A program made the translations under genes and the position numbers. A model generated the notes under the pieces. That model was not told the DNA's origin. It saw nothing but the letters and a program-made list of their open reading frames with translations, and did not search any database. Positions 51,534 through 60,047 of a stretch of DNA of 64,000 nucleotides are shown here, piece after piece. The number at the start of each line of letters is the position of its first letter. Within the stretch, counting starts at the first letter, position 1. This stretch comes from Microlunatus capsulatus (lineage in GTDB: Bacteria; Actinomycetota; Actinomycetes; Propionibacteriales; Propionibacteriaceae), in assembly GCF_017876495.1 (NCBI RefSeq), contig NZ_JAGIOB010000001.1:434001-498000 (forward strand). The letters run 5' to 3'.

Positions 51534-54100
51534 CAGGCACCGCCCAGCAGCTGCTCGGCGCGGTCGGCGGGCACCCGGGGCAGCACCTCCAGCGGCAGCG
51601 CGGTCCGGAACTGGCCCGGGGTCAGCGGCTCGCGCCCCTGCGTCCACGGGTCGACGTGGGTGTCGGCGTGCTGCTGCACGGCCGCGTCCAGCCGCTCCGC
51701 GATCCCCTCGGCGTCGTCGACCACCACCGACCGGATGTGCTCGATCCCCACCCGCGGGACCCAGGCGTAGGTGCGCTCCAGCCAGCTGGCGCTCTCGCGG
51801 TAGTACTGCAGGAAGCGGCCGGTCAGCAGCTGCGCCTCGTCCGCGGTGTCGACGGTGCACAGCAGGTCGCCCTTGCGGATGTGGGCGCCGGCGGCCCCGC
51901 CGACGTAGATCTCCCAGCGGCCGCCCTCGATGGCCACGATGCCGACGTCCTTGCAGAGCGACTCGGCGCAGTTGCGGGGGCAGCCGGAGACGGCCAGCTT
52001 CATCTTGGCCGGCGCCTCCATGCCCTGCATGCGGGTCTCGATCTCCACGCCCAGCTTGGTCGAGTCCCCGGTCCCGAACCGGCAGAACTCCTGCCCGACG
52101 CACGTCTTCACGGTGCGGAAGGACTTGCCGTAGGCGTACCCGGACGGCATGTCGAGGTCGGCCCAGACGCCGGGCAGGTCCTCCTTCTTGATGCCCAGCA
52201 GGTCGATCCGCTGGCCGCCGGTCAGCTTGACCATCGGCACCTGGTACTTCTCGGCGACGTCGGCGATCCGCCGGAGCTGCTCGGGCGTGGTCACGCCGCC
52301 GCGCATCTGCGGCACCACCGAGAAGGTGCCGTCCTTCTGGATGTTCGCGTTGACCCGGTCGTTGATGAACCGGGCGTCCTTCTCCTCCACGTACTCCTCG
52401 CCCCACATCATCTTGAGCAGCGAGGCCAGCCCCATCTTCGACTTGGCGTCCTCCGCGCCGCCCGGGGCCAGCGCGGCGAAGACGGCCGACGGGCTGCGCA
52501 GCCCCTGCTCGCGGATGATCTCCATCAGGGGCGCCTTGGCCATCGGGATGCCCGGCACGTAGTAGCTCGCCGCCGGGTCCTCCTCGACGGCGCCGCCCGC
52601 CGCGTGCTCGACCAGCTGGGCGACCAGGCCCTTGCAGGTGCCGCAGCCCTTGCCCGCGCGCGTGGAGTCCATCACCCCGGAGACGGTCCGGCAGCCGGCG
52701 GCGACGCAGTCGGTGATCGTCTTCTTGCTGACCCCGTTGCAGTTGCAGACCTGCGCGTCGTCGGCCAGCTCGGCCGCGCCGACCTCCTCCGCGGGCCCGC
52801 CGAGGTCGAACAGCAGGCCCGCCCGCTCCTCCGGCAGCGGGAGCCCGCGGTCGAACGCCTGCTGCAGGAAGGCGACCTTGCGGCTGTCGCCCAGCAGGGT
52901 GGCGCCGACCACCTTGCCGTCGCGGATCACCACGGACTTGAAGACGCCGCGGCCGGGCTCGGAGAAGACGATGTGCTCGTCGGTGTCCCGCTCGGGCTCG
53001 GTGAGGCCCATCGAGGCGACCTCGACGCCCGCCACCTTGAGCTTGGTCGCCGTCCGCGAGCCCAGGTAGGCGGCCCCGGGGTCGGCGCCGGTCAGCACGT
53101 CGGCGAGCACGACGGCCTGCTCCCAGAGCGGCGCGACCAGGCCGTAGACCTGGCCGCGGTGCTGCACGCACTCCCCCACGGCGAAGACGTCGTCGTCGTC
53201 GACGGTGCGCAGCTGGTCGTCGACGACGATCGCGCGCTCGACGGTGAACCCGCTGGTCAGGGCCACGTCGGTGTTGGGCCGGATGCCCGCGGCGACCACG
53301 ACGAGGTCGCAGTCGAGCTCGGAGCCGTCCCGCAGCCGGACCCCGCGCACCCGGTCGGGGCCCCAGACGGCGGTGACGCGGTTGTTGACCTCGATGCCGA
53401 TGCCGAGGTCGGCCATGCTGCGGCGCAGCACCTCCCCGCCCTCGCGGCCCAGCTGGGCGTTCATCAGCCAGCGGCCGGAGTGCACGACGTCGACGGCCAG
53501 GCCGTGGCTCTGCAGCCCGCGGGCCGCCTCCAGGCCCAGCAGACCGCCGCCGACGACGACGGCGCGGGCGTGGTCGTCGTGGCGGGCGTGCTCGACCATG
53601 CCGCGGGTGTCGTCGATGGTGCGGAAGGCGAAGATGCCGGGCAGCAGCCGACCGCCGGCGGGCCCGCCGCCCGCACCGGGCAGCCGGGCGCCGTCCATCG
53701 GCGGCATGAACGAGCGGCTGCCGGTGGCGATCACCAGCTGGTCGTAGGGGGTGACCCGGCCGTCGTCGGAGACGACCACGTGGGCGTGCCGGTCGATGCG
53801 GGTGACGCGCACCCCGGCGTGCAGGGTGATGGCGTTCTCCTCGTACCAGGCCAGGGAGTTGAGGTAGATGCCGTCCTCGTGCTCCTCGCCCGAGAGCACG
53901 TGGCTGAGCATGATGCGGTTGTAGTTGCCGTAGGGCTCGTCGCCGAACATCGTGATGGCGAACATCTCCGCCCCGCCGCGGGCCAGCACCTCCTCGACGG
54001 CGCGGGCGCCGGCCATCCCGTTGCCGATGACGACGAGCCGGCGGCGCTGGTCGCCCGGGTCGGTGGTGCCGTCGACGGCGGGGTCCACGGTGCTCGTCAT
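51530..54100 (-). CDS. nirB: Assimilatory nitrite reductase large subunit NirB
   Basis: An 856-residue multidomain enzyme. The FAD/NAD part starts LVVIGNGMAGARAVEEVL. The BFD-type iron-sulfur domain shows CNCNGVSKKTI and GKGCGTCKGL near residues 465-500. The siroheme-[4Fe-4S] domain has CVGQEFCRFG and VSGCPRNCAESLCKDVG near 660-710. It reduces nitrite to ammonium with NAD(P)H. The ATG overlaps the preceding stop by 4 bases, and nirD follows with a 4-base overlap. Siroheme is supplied by the divergent cobA pathway. Confidence 0.97.
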   Translation of the reverse strand: MTSTVDPAVDGTTDPGDQRRRLVVIGNGMAGARAVEEVLARGGAEMFAITMFGDEPYGNYNRIMLSHVLSGEEHEDGIYLNSLAWYEENAITLHAGVRVTRIDRHAHVVVSDDGRVTPYDQLVIATGSRSFMPPMDGARLPGAGGGPAGGRLLPGIFAFRTIDDTRGMVEHARHDDHARAVVVGGGLLGLEAARGLQSHGLAVDVVHSGRWLMNAQLGREGGEVLRRSMADLGIGIEVNNRVTAVWGPDRVRGVRLRDGSELDCDLVVVAAGIRPNTDVALTSGFTVERAIVVDDQLRTVDDDDVFAVGECVQHRGQVYGLVAPLWEQAVVLADVLTGADPGAAYLGSRTATKLKVAGVEVASMGLTEPERDTDEHIVFSEPGRGVFKSVVIRDGKVVGATLLGDSRKVAFLQQAFDRGLPLPEERAGLLFDLGGPAEEVGAAELADDAQVCNCNGVSKKTITDCVAAGCRTVSGVMDSTRAGKGCGTCKGLVAQLVEHAAGGAVEEDPAASYYVPGIPMAKAPLMEIIREQGLRSPSAVFAALAPGGAEDAKSKMGLASLLKMMWGEEYVEEKDARFINDRVNANIQKDGTFSVVPQMRGGVTTPEQLRRIADVAEKYQVPMVKLTGGQRIDLLGIKKEDLPGVWADLDMPSGYAYGKSFRTVKTCVGQEFCRFGTGDSTKLGVEIETRMQGMEAPAKMKLAVSGCPRNCAESLCKDVGIVAIEGGRWEIYVGGAAGAHIRKGDLLCTVDTADEAQLLTGRFLQYYRESASWLERTYAWVPRVGIEHIRSVVVDDAEGIAERLDAAVQQHADTHVDPWTQGREPLTPGQFRTALPLEVLPRVPADRAEQLLGGAW

Positions 54101-56673
54101 CAGTGCTCCACCAGTCCCAGGTCGACGACGACGGTGCCGCTGACGCCCAGCGGGGCGACCAGCCTCAGCTCGACGACGGAGCCGCCCTCGACGTCCTCGA
54201 CCACGCGGAGCGGGACGTGCACGCTCTCCTTGGCGCCCATCGGGAAGTAGCGCATGGGCACGCCGTCGCGCATCAGGACGACGGTGACCAGCTCGTCGCT
54301 GGAGTTGCCGCCGCGGAAGTAGAGGGCCTGGCCCACGACGCCGTCGGGGACGACGTGGCTGAGCTCGGGGCTGATCGGGACCGGCTTGTCGAGGCCGGCG
54401 CCCTCGAAGGGGAAGATCCCTTGCAGGAAACGGTTCTGGCTGATCATCGGGGGGTCCTCACGTCGGCGGGGCGGGGGTCGTCGGTCCGGGGCGGTGCGGG
54501 TCGTCGGGGCCGTGCTGCCGGTGGCCGCGTCGGCGGTCAGGGGCGGGCCGCTCAGCAGGTGGTCGTCGTCGGGCGCGCCGACCCGCTCGGCCCGGACGGC
54601 GCAGACCTTGAAGGCCGGCATCCGCGACAACGGGTCCAGTGCGGGGTTGGTCAGCGCGTTGGCGGCCGAGGCCCCGCCCCAGTGGAAGGGCACGAAGACG
54701 ACGTCGGGGCGGATGTCGGCGCTGAGGCTGGCCCGGAAGGTCGCGGCGCCGCGGCGGGTGGTCAGCCGGACGACGTCGGCGGTCCCGATGCCCAGGGCGC
54801 GGGCCAGGTCGGGGTGCAGCTGCACCTCGGGCCCGACGGCGGACTGGGCCGGGGCCGGGTGCCGGCGGGTCTGGGTGCCGCTCTGGTAGTGCGCCTGCAG
54901 CCGGCCGGTGGTCAGCACGTGCGGGTAGGCGGCGTCGGGGGTCTCGTCGGGTCCGCGGTGCTCGACCCGGACGAAGCGGGCACGGCCGTCGGGCGTGGCG
55001 AAGCGGTCGGCGAACAGCCGCGGGGTGCCGGGGTGCGGCGGCTCGCCCTCGGCCGTGGCGGGGCAGGGCCAGAAGACGCCCTGCTCGGCGTCGACGCGCT
55101 CGTAGGTGATGCCGGAGTAGTCGGCCGGACCGCCGGCGCTGGCCCGGCGCAGCTCGTCGAAGACCGCGCGGGGATCGGTCGAGAAGTGCTGGCCCCGGCC
55201 CAGCCGCTCGGCCAGCCCCTTCATCAGGTGGAGGTCGTCGTGCACGCCCTCGGGCGGCCGCAGCGCCTGCCGGCGGCGGATCACCCGGCCCTCGAGGTTG
55301 GTCATCGTGCCCTCCTCCTCGGCCCACTGGGCGGTCGGGAGGACGACGTCGGCCAGCGCGGCGGTCTCGGACAGGAAGATGTCGGAGACCACGAGCAGGT
55401 CGAGGGCGGCGAGCCGGTCGCGGACCCGGTTCACGTCGGGGGCCGAGACGACGAGGTTGGACGCGAGCACCAGCAGGGCGCGGACGCCGCCGGGGGTGCC
55501 GAGCCGGTCGAGCATCTCGAACGCCGACAGGCCCGGCTGCGGCAGCGACGCGGGGTCGACGCCCCAGACGGCGGCGACGTGCGCCCGGTCGGCCGGGTCG
55601 GCGAGCTTGCGGTAGCCGGGCAGCTGGTCGGCCTTCTGGCCGTGCTCACGACCGCCCTGCCCGTTTCCCTGGCCGGTGATGGTGCCGTAGCCCGAGAACG
55701 GCCGGCCCGGCAGCCCCAGGGCGAGGGCGAGGTTGACCCAGGCCTGGGCCGTGTCGGTGCCGCTGCTGTGCTGCTCGGCCCCCCGGGCGGTGAGGATCAC
55801 GGCCCGGTCGACGCCGGCCAGCGCGTGCAGCGTCTGCCGCATCGACTCGACGGGGACGCCGGTGATCCGCTCGACCCGGTCCGGCCAGGAGGACGCGACG
55901 CCGGCCCGGACGGCGTCGAACCCGGTCGTCCGCTCCGCCACGTAGGCCTCGTCGACCAGCCCCTCCTTCACCGCCAGGTGCAGCAGACCGTTGGCCAGGG
56001 CCAGGTCGGTGCCGGGCAACGAGGCGAGGTGCAGGGCCGCGCCCTGGGCCGTGGCGGTCGCCCGGGGGTCGACGACGACGTGGGTCGCCCCGGCGGCCCG
56101 GCCCGCGTCGAGGAACTGCATGGCCGGCGGCATGGTCGCGGCGGGGTTGGCCCCGACCAGCACCACCGTCTGCGCCTCGGCGAGGTCGGCGAGCGGGAAG
56201 GGCAGGCCGCGGTCCAGGCCGAAGGCCCGGTTGCTCGCGGTGGCCGCCGAGGACATGCAGAACCGGCCGTTGTAGTCGATCATCGCCGTGCCCAGCGCGA
56301 CCCGCGCGAACTTGCCGAAGGTGTAGGCCTTCTCGTTCGTCAGCCCGCCGCCGCCGAAGCAGCCGACGGCGTCGCGGCCGTGCTCGGCCTGCAGCCGGAC
56401 CAGGTGCCCGGCGACGAGGTCGAGCGCCTCGTCCCAGCCGGCGGCGCGGAACGGGCTGGTCCGGTCCCCGGGGACGCTCCGCACCAGCGGGCTGAGCAGC
56501 CGCTGCGGGTGGTCGAGCAGCCCGGCCGCGTTCCAGCCCTTGGAGCACAGCCCGCCCCGGTTGGTGGGGAAGTCCGGCTGCGGCTCCAGCGTCGCCGGCC
56601 GGTCGCCGGCCACCACCGAGATCCCGCACTGCAGCGAGCAGTACGGGCAGTGCGTGAGGGTCGCGGCGGCCAC
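54100..56673 (-). CDS. nasA: Assimilatory nitrate reductase NasA, reading into a 115-residue C-terminal extension
   Basis: An 857-residue open frame. The N-terminal [4Fe-4S] site is THCPYCSLQCGI and GLCSKGW. The Mo-bis-MGD domains follow (SNRAFGLDRGL, VLTARGAEQHSSGTD, EEEGTMTNLEGRVIRRRQ), and the cofactor-binding C-domain has HVLTTGRLQAHYQSGTQTRR. A Pro/Arg linker near residues 725-740 leads, without a stop codon, into a small beta-rich protein (MISQNRFLQGIFPFEGAG) that may be made on its own. The GTG at 56673 gives a normal NasA N-terminus, but its RBS is poor, so the start is uncertain. It reduces nitrate to nitrite. Confidence 0.9.
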   Translation of the reverse strand: MAAATLTHCPYCSLQCGISVVAGDRPATLEPQPDFPTNRGGLCSKGWNAAGLLDHPQRLLSPLVRSVPGDRTSPFRAAGWDEALDLVAGHLVRLQAEHGRDAVGCFGGGGLTNEKAYTFGKFARVALGTAMIDYNGRFCMSSAATASNRAFGLDRGLPFPLADLAEAQTVVLVGANPAATMPPAMQFLDAGRAAGATHVVVDPRATATAQGAALHLASLPGTDLALANGLLHLAVKEGLVDEAYVAERTTGFDAVRAGVASSWPDRVERITGVPVESMRQTLHALAGVDRAVILTARGAEQHSSGTDTAQAWVNLALALGLPGRPFSGYGTITGQGNGQGGREHGQKADQLPGYRKLADPADRAHVAAVWGVDPASLPQPGLSAFEMLDRLGTPGGVRALLVLASNLVVSAPDVNRVRDRLAALDLLVVSDIFLSETAALADVVLPTAQWAEEEGTMTNLEGRVIRRRQALRPPEGVHDDLHLMKGLAERLGRGQHFSTDPRAVFDELRRASAGGPADYSGITYERVDAEQGVFWPCPATAEGEPPHPGTPRLFADRFATPDGRARFVRVEHRGPDETPDAAYPHVLTTGRLQAHYQSGTQTRRHPAPAQSAVGPEVQLHPDLARALGIGTADVVRLTTRRGAATFRASLSADIRPDVVFVPFHWGGASAANALTNPALDPLSRMPAFKVCAVRAERVGAPDDDHLLSGPPLTADAATGSTAPTTRTAPDRRPPPRRREDPPMISQNRFLQGIFPFEGAGLDKPVPISPELSHVVPDGVVGQALYFRGGNSSDELVTVVLMRDGVPMRYFPMGAKESVHVPLRVVEDVEGGSVVELRLVAPLGVSGTVVVDLGLVEH
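54445..54459 (-). promoter_or_regulatory. Internal RBS and ATG for a 115-residue small protein inside the nasA frame
   Basis: On the minus strand GAGGA (54455-54459) is followed by 7 bases and an in-frame ATG (54445-54447). Translation from here would give MISQNRFLQG... to the stop at 54100. The protein resembles a conserved small protein that I recall as a separate product or domain next to nitrate/nitrite reductase genes in actinomycetes. Both a fusion and a free protein are possible. Confidence 0.6.
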
Positions 56674-56798
56674 GCCCTCATCGTGGGAGAGCCCTGTTAC
56701 GGACGAGGGGGCCGCGAGGTTACGAGCCCTTTCCCGTCCACTCACACGACTCCGGGCACCGCGTGAGGGGTCGGGCACCCCGCACCCCTCCCACCACT

Positions 56799-56841
56799 TT
56801 TACCGCGGCGAAACGTCCGGGTAACCGGCCCTGCCTAGTGT
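56799..56841. promoter_or_regulatory. GlnR box and -10 between nasA and cobA
   Basis: TTTAC-n6-GAAAC-n6-GTAAC at 56799-56825 fits the actinobacterial GlnR a-b-a pattern; the fourth element (TGCCT) is weak. TAGTGT at 56836-56841 is a suitable -10 for cobA. A second, weaker GTTAC pair lies at 56696-56700 and 56719-56723 nearer nasA. Confidence 0.7.
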
Positions 56842-56914
56842 GCGGAGCGGCGCCGGGGGCGCCCGGAGCGGCCGAGCCCCGGGACGGCCCCTTCCGAGGA
56901 GGGCTGGAGCCAGC

Positions 56915-58021
56915 ATGCAGATCGACGTCGACGTGAGCGGCCGCAAAGTCGTGGTCTTCGGGACCCGGGCGGGCACGCGTCGCGTCGTGCGCCGCTACGC
57001 CCGGGCCGGGGCCCGCGTCACCGTGGCCGTCCCCGGCCTGCTGCCGCCCGTCCTCGCCAGCCCCGACGGCGTCCGCGTCGTCCTGCAGCCGGACCCGGCC
57101 GACGCCCGCGGGCTGCTCCGGCTCGTCGGACCGGCCTGGTCGGTCGTGGTGGTCGACGCCGAGCCCGAGCTGGACCGGCACGTCACGGCGCTGGCCGGCC
57201 ACCTGCGCGTCCTGCTGCAGCGCGAGGAGCCGGCCGCGGCGGCGGGCCAGGTGGTGCTGGTCGGCGGCGGTCCCGGCTCGACCCGGCTGCTGACGCTGGA
57301 GGCGGTCGCGGCGCTGCGGGAGGCCGACGTCGTCCTCTACGACCGGCTGGCCCCCACCGACGACCTGGCCGAGCTCACCGCCGGCGCCGAGCTGGTCGAC
57401 GTCGGCAAGCGCCCCTACCACCACCCGGTCACCCAGCGCTCGATCGAGGAGCAGCTGGTGGCCCGGGCCCGGGCCGGGCAGTCCGTCGTCCGGCTCAAGG
57501 GCGGCGACCCCTTCGTCTTCGGCCGGGGCGGTGAGGAGCTGCTGGCCTGCGTCGCGGCCGGAGTCCCCGTCCGGGTGGTCCCGGGCGTCTCGAGCGCCCT
57601 CGCGGTGCCCGCCGCCACCGGCATCCCCGTCACCCACCGCGGGCTCAGCCACTCCTTCACCGTCATCTCGGGGCACGTCCCGCCGCCCGCGGAGGAGCTG
57701 GCGGCCCTGGTCCGGCTGGGCGGCACCGTGGTGGTGCTGATGGGCATCGCCAACCTCGAGCAGATCGTCGCCGGCCTCCTCGCCGCCGGCCTCGACCCCG
57801 CCGTCCCCGCGGCCGTGGTCGAGCGGGGGTTCTCCGCCTCCCAGCGCAGCACCTTCACCTCGGTCGGCCGGCTGCCGGCGGAGGTGCGACGGCTCGACCT
57901 CGTCTCCCCCGCCGTCGTGGTGATCGGGGCCGTGGTCGACGTCGCGCCCGCCGCCGGCCGGACCGGCGAGCTGGTGGGCGCCCTCGACGCCGTCGCCCCG
58001 GCGCAGGTGCCGCGGCCGTGA
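56915..58021 (+). CDS. cobA: Uroporphyrinogen-III C-methyltransferase with degenerate CysG-type N-terminal domain
   Basis: A 368-residue protein. Residues about 110-345 are the SUMT methyltransferase: VVLVGGGPGSTRLLTLEAV, VVLYDRL, VRLKGGDPFVFGRGGEE and VVPGVSSALAVPAATGIPVTHRG. It adds two methyls to uroporphyrinogen III to make precorrin-2 for siroheme. The N-terminal 105 residues look like the siroheme synthase Rossmann domain, but its glycine loop reads VVFGTRAGTRRV, not GxGxxA, so the dehydrogenase may be inactive. The ATG has GGAG 8 bases upstream. It is divergent from nasA and coupled to nnaR. Confidence 0.92.
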   Translation: MQIDVDVSGRKVVVFGTRAGTRRVVRRYARAGARVTVAVPGLLPPVLASPDGVRVVLQPDPADARGLLRLVGPAWSVVVVDAEPELDRHVTALAGHLRVLLQREEPAAAAGQVVLVGGGPGSTRLLTLEAVAALREADVVLYDRLAPTDDLAELTAGAELVDVGKRPYHHPVTQRSIEEQLVARARAGQSVVRLKGGDPFVFGRGGEELLACVAAGVPVRVVPGVSSALAVPAATGIPVTHRGLSHSFTVISGHVPPPAEELAALVRLGGTVVVLMGIANLEQIVAGLLAAGLDPAVPAAVVERGFSASQRSTFTSVGRLPAEVRRLDLVSPAVVVIGAVVDVAPAAGRTGELVGALDAVAPAQVPRP

Positions 58022-59190
58022 GCACGGCCTCGGGGGCGACGGCCGACCCGGCACCGACGGGGGGTCCGCGCGGCGGCGCCGCCCGCGTCGAGCAGCTGAG
58101 CGGGTTCCGGGTGGGGGTCACCTCCGACCGGCGCTCGCAGGACCTGATCACCGCGCTGGAGCGGCGGGGCGCGCAGGTGCTGCACGCCCCCGCCCTCAAG
58201 ATCGCGCCCAACGACCAGGACGCCACCCTGCTGGAGGAGACGCGCGAGCTGATCCGGCAGCGTCCGGAGGTCGTCCTGGTCACCACCGGCTACGGGATGC
58301 GCCGCTGGTTCGAGGTCGCCGACACCGCCGGCCTCGGCGCGGAGCTGACGGCCGTGCTGGAGCAGGCGCAGATCTTCGCGCGCGGCCCCAAGGCGGTCGG
58401 CGCCGTCCGGGCGGCCGGGCTCGAGGACGCCCAGCCCACCGACCTCGACACCACCGCCTCGCTGGTCGACGCCGTGGCCGACCGGGCCCTGACCGGGCGC
58501 CGCGTGGCCATCCAGCTGCACGGCTACACCGACGAGGTCCAGCTGGGCCGGCTCCGGGCGCTGAGCGCCGAGGTGCTGACCGTGACGCCCTACCGCTGGG
58601 TGCAACCGGCGGCGACCGACCGGCTCCCCCGGCTGATCGAGGCCGCCACCCGCGACCAGCTCGACGCCGTCGTCTTCACCTCCGCCCCGGGAGCGGTCGC
58701 CACCCTGGAGACGGCCGAGGCGCTCGGGCTGCGGAGCGCCCTGGTGCGGGCCCTGTCGGGCCCGGTGCTGGCCGCGGCCGTGGGACCGGTGACGGCCGCG
58801 CCGCTGCGCGCGGCGGGGGTGGAGCCGGTCGTGCCCGAGCGCTACCGGCTGGGGGCACTGATCCGGCTGGTCTGCGAGCAGCTGGGCGAGCACCGCGTCG
58901 AGCGGTACCAGAGCGGCGACGTGCTGCTCGAGGTCCGCGGCCGCCAGGTCAGCGTCGACGGCCGGCTGGTGCCACTGGGACCGAACGCCCTGGCCCTGGT
59001 CAAGACCCTGGCCCGCTCGGCGACGGTGGTGTCGCGGGCCGAGCTGGTCGACGCCCTCCCGGAGGTCCTGGACGACCACGCGCTGGAGGTGGCGATGAGC
59101 CGGCTGCGACGGAGCCTCGACGTCCCCGGGCTGATCAGCACCGTCGTCCGCCGGGGCTACCGGCTGAACGCCTTCCGCGTGCACGGCTGA
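58018..59190 (+). CDS. nnaR: NnaR-like uroporphyrinogen-III synthase/winged-helix regulator of nitrate assimilation
   Basis: A 390-residue fusion. Residues about 25-270 are a HemD-like domain (FRVGVTSDRRSQDLITALERRGAQV, VVFTSAPGAVATLE). Residues about 290-390 are an OmpR/PhoB-type winged helix: LVPLGPNALALVKTLARSATVVSRAELVDALP in pieces and VVRRGYRLNAF. This layout matches NnaR of streptomycetes and mycobacteria, which with GlnR activates nitrate/nitrite genes. It starts at a GTG overlapping the cobA stop. Whether the HemD domain is catalytic or only senses a tetrapyrrole is unknown. Confidence 0.87.
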   Translation: MSTASGATADPAPTGGPRGGAARVEQLSGFRVGVTSDRRSQDLITALERRGAQVLHAPALKIAPNDQDATLLEETRELIRQRPEVVLVTTGYGMRRWFEVADTAGLGAELTAVLEQAQIFARGPKAVGAVRAAGLEDAQPTDLDTTASLVDAVADRALTGRRVAIQLHGYTDEVQLGRLRALSAEVLTVTPYRWVQPAATDRLPRLIEAATRDQLDAVVFTSAPGAVATLETAEALGLRSALVRALSGPVLAAAVGPVTAAPLRAAGVEPVVPERYRLGALIRLVCEQLGEHRVERYQSGDVLLEVRGRQVSVDGRLVPLGPNALALVKTLARSATVVSRAELVDALPEVLDDHALEVAMSRLRRSLDVPGLISTVVRRGYRLNAFRVHG

Positions 59191-59231
59191 GCCCGTCCCG
59201 CGCCCCGTCGTGACGGCCGCGCCCGGTGCTC

Positions 59232-59281
59232 GGGGCGCGGGAGTCCCGGCGGGGCGCGGGAGCACGGACGGGGCGCGGCAG
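59232..59281. repeat. Three 19-base imperfect tandem repeats
   Basis: GGGGCGCGGGAG begins at 59232 and 59251, and GGGGCGCGGCAG begins at 59270, giving a period of exactly 19 bases. The tract lies between convergent nnaR and a small membrane-protein gene, just past the latter's stop. Confidence 0.65.
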
Positions 59282-59285
59282 CGGG

Positions 59286-59507
59286 TCAGCTGGAAGGGCC
59301 GTCGTCGTCGCGGTCGTAGAACACGAGCCAGCCGACGTGCACGCCGTGGAGCAGGAGGACGAAGCCCACGACGGCGCCCGCGGTGGTGGTGATCGGCGGG
59401 CCGACGTCGTGGGCGCTCAGCACCAGGGCGGCCACCATCAGCGAGCAGCCGGCCAGGGCTGACCGGCTGGACCGGCGCTTGCGCCGGCCGACCTCCGCGG
59501 GGTCCAT
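59286..59507 (-). CDS. Small two-helix membrane protein
   Basis: A 73-residue protein. A basic N-terminus (EVGRRKRRSSRS) precedes two hydrophobic helices (ALAGCSLMVAALVLSAHDV and TTAGAVVGFVLLLHGVHVGWLVFY), and the tail is acidic (DRDDDGPSS). The charge pattern puts both ends in the cytoplasm. The ATG has TACCGT ending 6 bases upstream and no RBS. Function unknown. Confidence 0.72.
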   Translation of the reverse strand: MDPAEVGRRKRRSSRSALAGCSLMVAALVLSAHDVGPPITTTAGAVVGFVLLLHGVHVGWLVFYDRDDDGPSS

Positions 59508-59513
59508 GCCCCG

Positions 59514-59519
59514 ACGGTA
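59514..59519 (-). promoter_or_regulatory. Putative -10 (TACCGT) of the small membrane-protein gene, leaderless type
   Basis: On the minus strand TACCGT ends 6 bases before the ATG at 59507. Confidence 0.45.
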
Positions 59520-59621
59520 GCCGCGTGGCCCTCGCCCGGGCGGCCGGCGCTGGACAGCCGTCGCCCGTCGTCCTACCGTGCGGAGGAGAGTGACGCGCGT
59601 CATACCACCAGGGGAGCAGAC

Positions 59622-60014
59622 GTGAGCAACCAGGAGATCGTCGAGCGGGCGTACGGGCACTTCGCGGCGGGTGAGATCCCCCAGGTGCTGGGCCTGCTGA
59701 CCGAGGACGTGCGCTGGACCGAGTCCGAGGGCTCCTTCAACGGCGGCACCTACACCGGCGGGCCGGCCGTGCTCGAGAACGTCTTCGCCCGGCTGGGGGC
59801 CGAGTGGGAGGGGTTCGAGCCCCGGCCCGACGCCGTCGTCGCGGACGGCGACCAGGTGGTGGTGCGCGGCTGGTACACCGGCACCCACCGCACGACGGGC
59901 CGCTCCTTCCGGGCCCGCTTCGTCCACTGGTGGACCGTGCGGGACGGGCGCCTGGCAACCTTCGAGCAGGTCTGCGACACCGCGGTCATGGGTGCTGCGC
60001 TGCCGTCGGCCTGA
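59622..60014 (+). CDS. SnoaL-like (NTF2-fold) protein
   Basis: A 130-residue protein of the SnoaL/ketosteroid-isomerase-like fold: SNQEIVERAYGHFAAGEIPQVLGLLTEDVRWTE at the N-terminus, then DQVVVRGWYTGTHRTTGRSFRARFVHWWTVRDGRL. The aromatic-rich pocket is typical of small-molecule isomerase or binding proteins. The GTG has GGGGAG 5 bases upstream. No partner enzyme is adjacent and the substrate is unknown. Confidence 0.87.
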   Translation: MSNQEIVERAYGHFAAGEIPQVLGLLTEDVRWTESEGSFNGGTYTGGPAVLENVFARLGAEWEGFEPRPDAVVADGDQVVVRGWYTGTHRTTGRSFRARFVHWWTVRDGRLATFEQVCDTAVMGAALPSA

Positions 60015-60034
60015 GTACCTCCCGCGCGTCCGGG

Positions 60035-60040
60035 TAGACA
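60035..60040 (+). promoter_or_regulatory. Putative -10 (TAGACA) of the DUF5872 gene
   Basis: TAGACA ends 7 bases before the ATG at 60048; GGGG in the gap is a poor RBS. Confidence 0.3.
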
Positions 60041-60047
60041 GGGGCGC

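Noticed and set aside
49658-54250. A 1530-codon open frame on the plus strand opposite narK-nirD-nirB
   Set aside because: Antisense to three well-supported genes, with low-complexity composition and no recognisable domain.
54103-56766. A long plus-strand frame opposite nasA
   Set aside because: Same antisense artefact; the minus strand carries clear nitrate reductase motifs.
59232-59281. CRISPR array
   Set aside because: The repeats are 19 bases apart with only partial identity, no unique spacers and no cas genes.
60035-60047. Strong RBS for the DUF5872 gene
   Set aside because: Only GGGG is present; the TAGACA hexamer and spacing fit a leaderless start at least as well.
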